Positions 5,210 through 5,284 of a stretch of DNA of 5,284 nucleotides are shown piece after piece (positions within the stretch are counted from its first letter, which is position 1; each line of letters opens with the position of its first letter). The translations under genes were made by a program, and so were the position numbers. The DNA is from an uncultured Eubacteriales bacterium (lineage in GTDB: Bacteria; Bacillota; Clostridia; Oscillospirales; Oscillospiraceae), in the NCBI GenBank assembly GCA_900549865.1, contig URPU01000122.1:1-5284 (forward strand). Direction: 5' to 3'. The notes under the pieces are model-generated. The model saw nothing but the letters and a program-made list of their open reading frames with translations. It was not told the DNA's origin and made no database searches.

Positions 5210-5284
5210 ATTTTCACGATATTTTCAAGGCTCCGCGGCAGGGGAGAGAAGCAGCTTCAAGCAAATAAAACAATAACAGCCCAT

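Overview
The window looks like chromosomal DNA from a fairly GC-rich member of the Firmicutes, most likely a gut Clostridia of the Oscillospirales type. The reasons are AGGAGG-type ribosome binding sites, sigma-A promoters with 17-18 bp spacers, Rho-independent terminators, an NfeD/SPFH gene pair and a hexokinase of the eukaryotic-like family. This placement is inference from style, not from a marker gene.

Layout. (1) Bases 1-109, minus strand: a tRNA-Thr(UGU) cut by the window edge, with its own near-consensus promoter. (2) Bases 110-620: no convincing protein gene. On the minus strand there is a complete-looking small transcription unit: a promoter (504-532), a tract with two hairpins, and a strong terminator (199-259). 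I call this a candidate structured RNA of about 300 nt. (3) Bases 618-3564, plus strand: two good promoters and a hairpin leader, then a short membrane NfeD protein, an SPFH/band-7 protein (QmcA/stomatin type), a hairpin terminator or attenuator, and a 426-residue hexokinase. (4) Bases 3565-3762: a convergent intergenic region with a 14-bp stem that can terminate the minus-strand unit. (5) Bases 3763-5101: gene remains. On the minus strand, the C-terminal FAD/NAD-binding parts of two different oxidoreductases of the NADH:flavin oxidoreductase/2,4-dienoyl-CoA reductase type are joined head to tail. One part carries a one-base frameshift. The composite abuts, back to back, the C-terminal part of a possible TetR-like regulator on the plus strand, which ends in a clean terminator at 5165-5209.

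How the parts work together. NfeD and the SPFH protein are a well-known membrane pair, in which the NfeD OB-fold domain works with the oligomeric SPFH scaffold. The hexokinase behind them may be partly co-transcribed and would feed glucose into glycolysis, but no functional link to the membrane pair is evident. The right third appears to be a decaying accessory locus. Base composition falls in steps from GC-rich (hexokinase) through intermediate to AT-rich (regulator fragment), so it looks assembled from pieces of different origin. I found no CRISPR array, transposase or clear new defence system. The most original items are the candidate RNA at 199-497 and the mosaic oxidoreductase remains.
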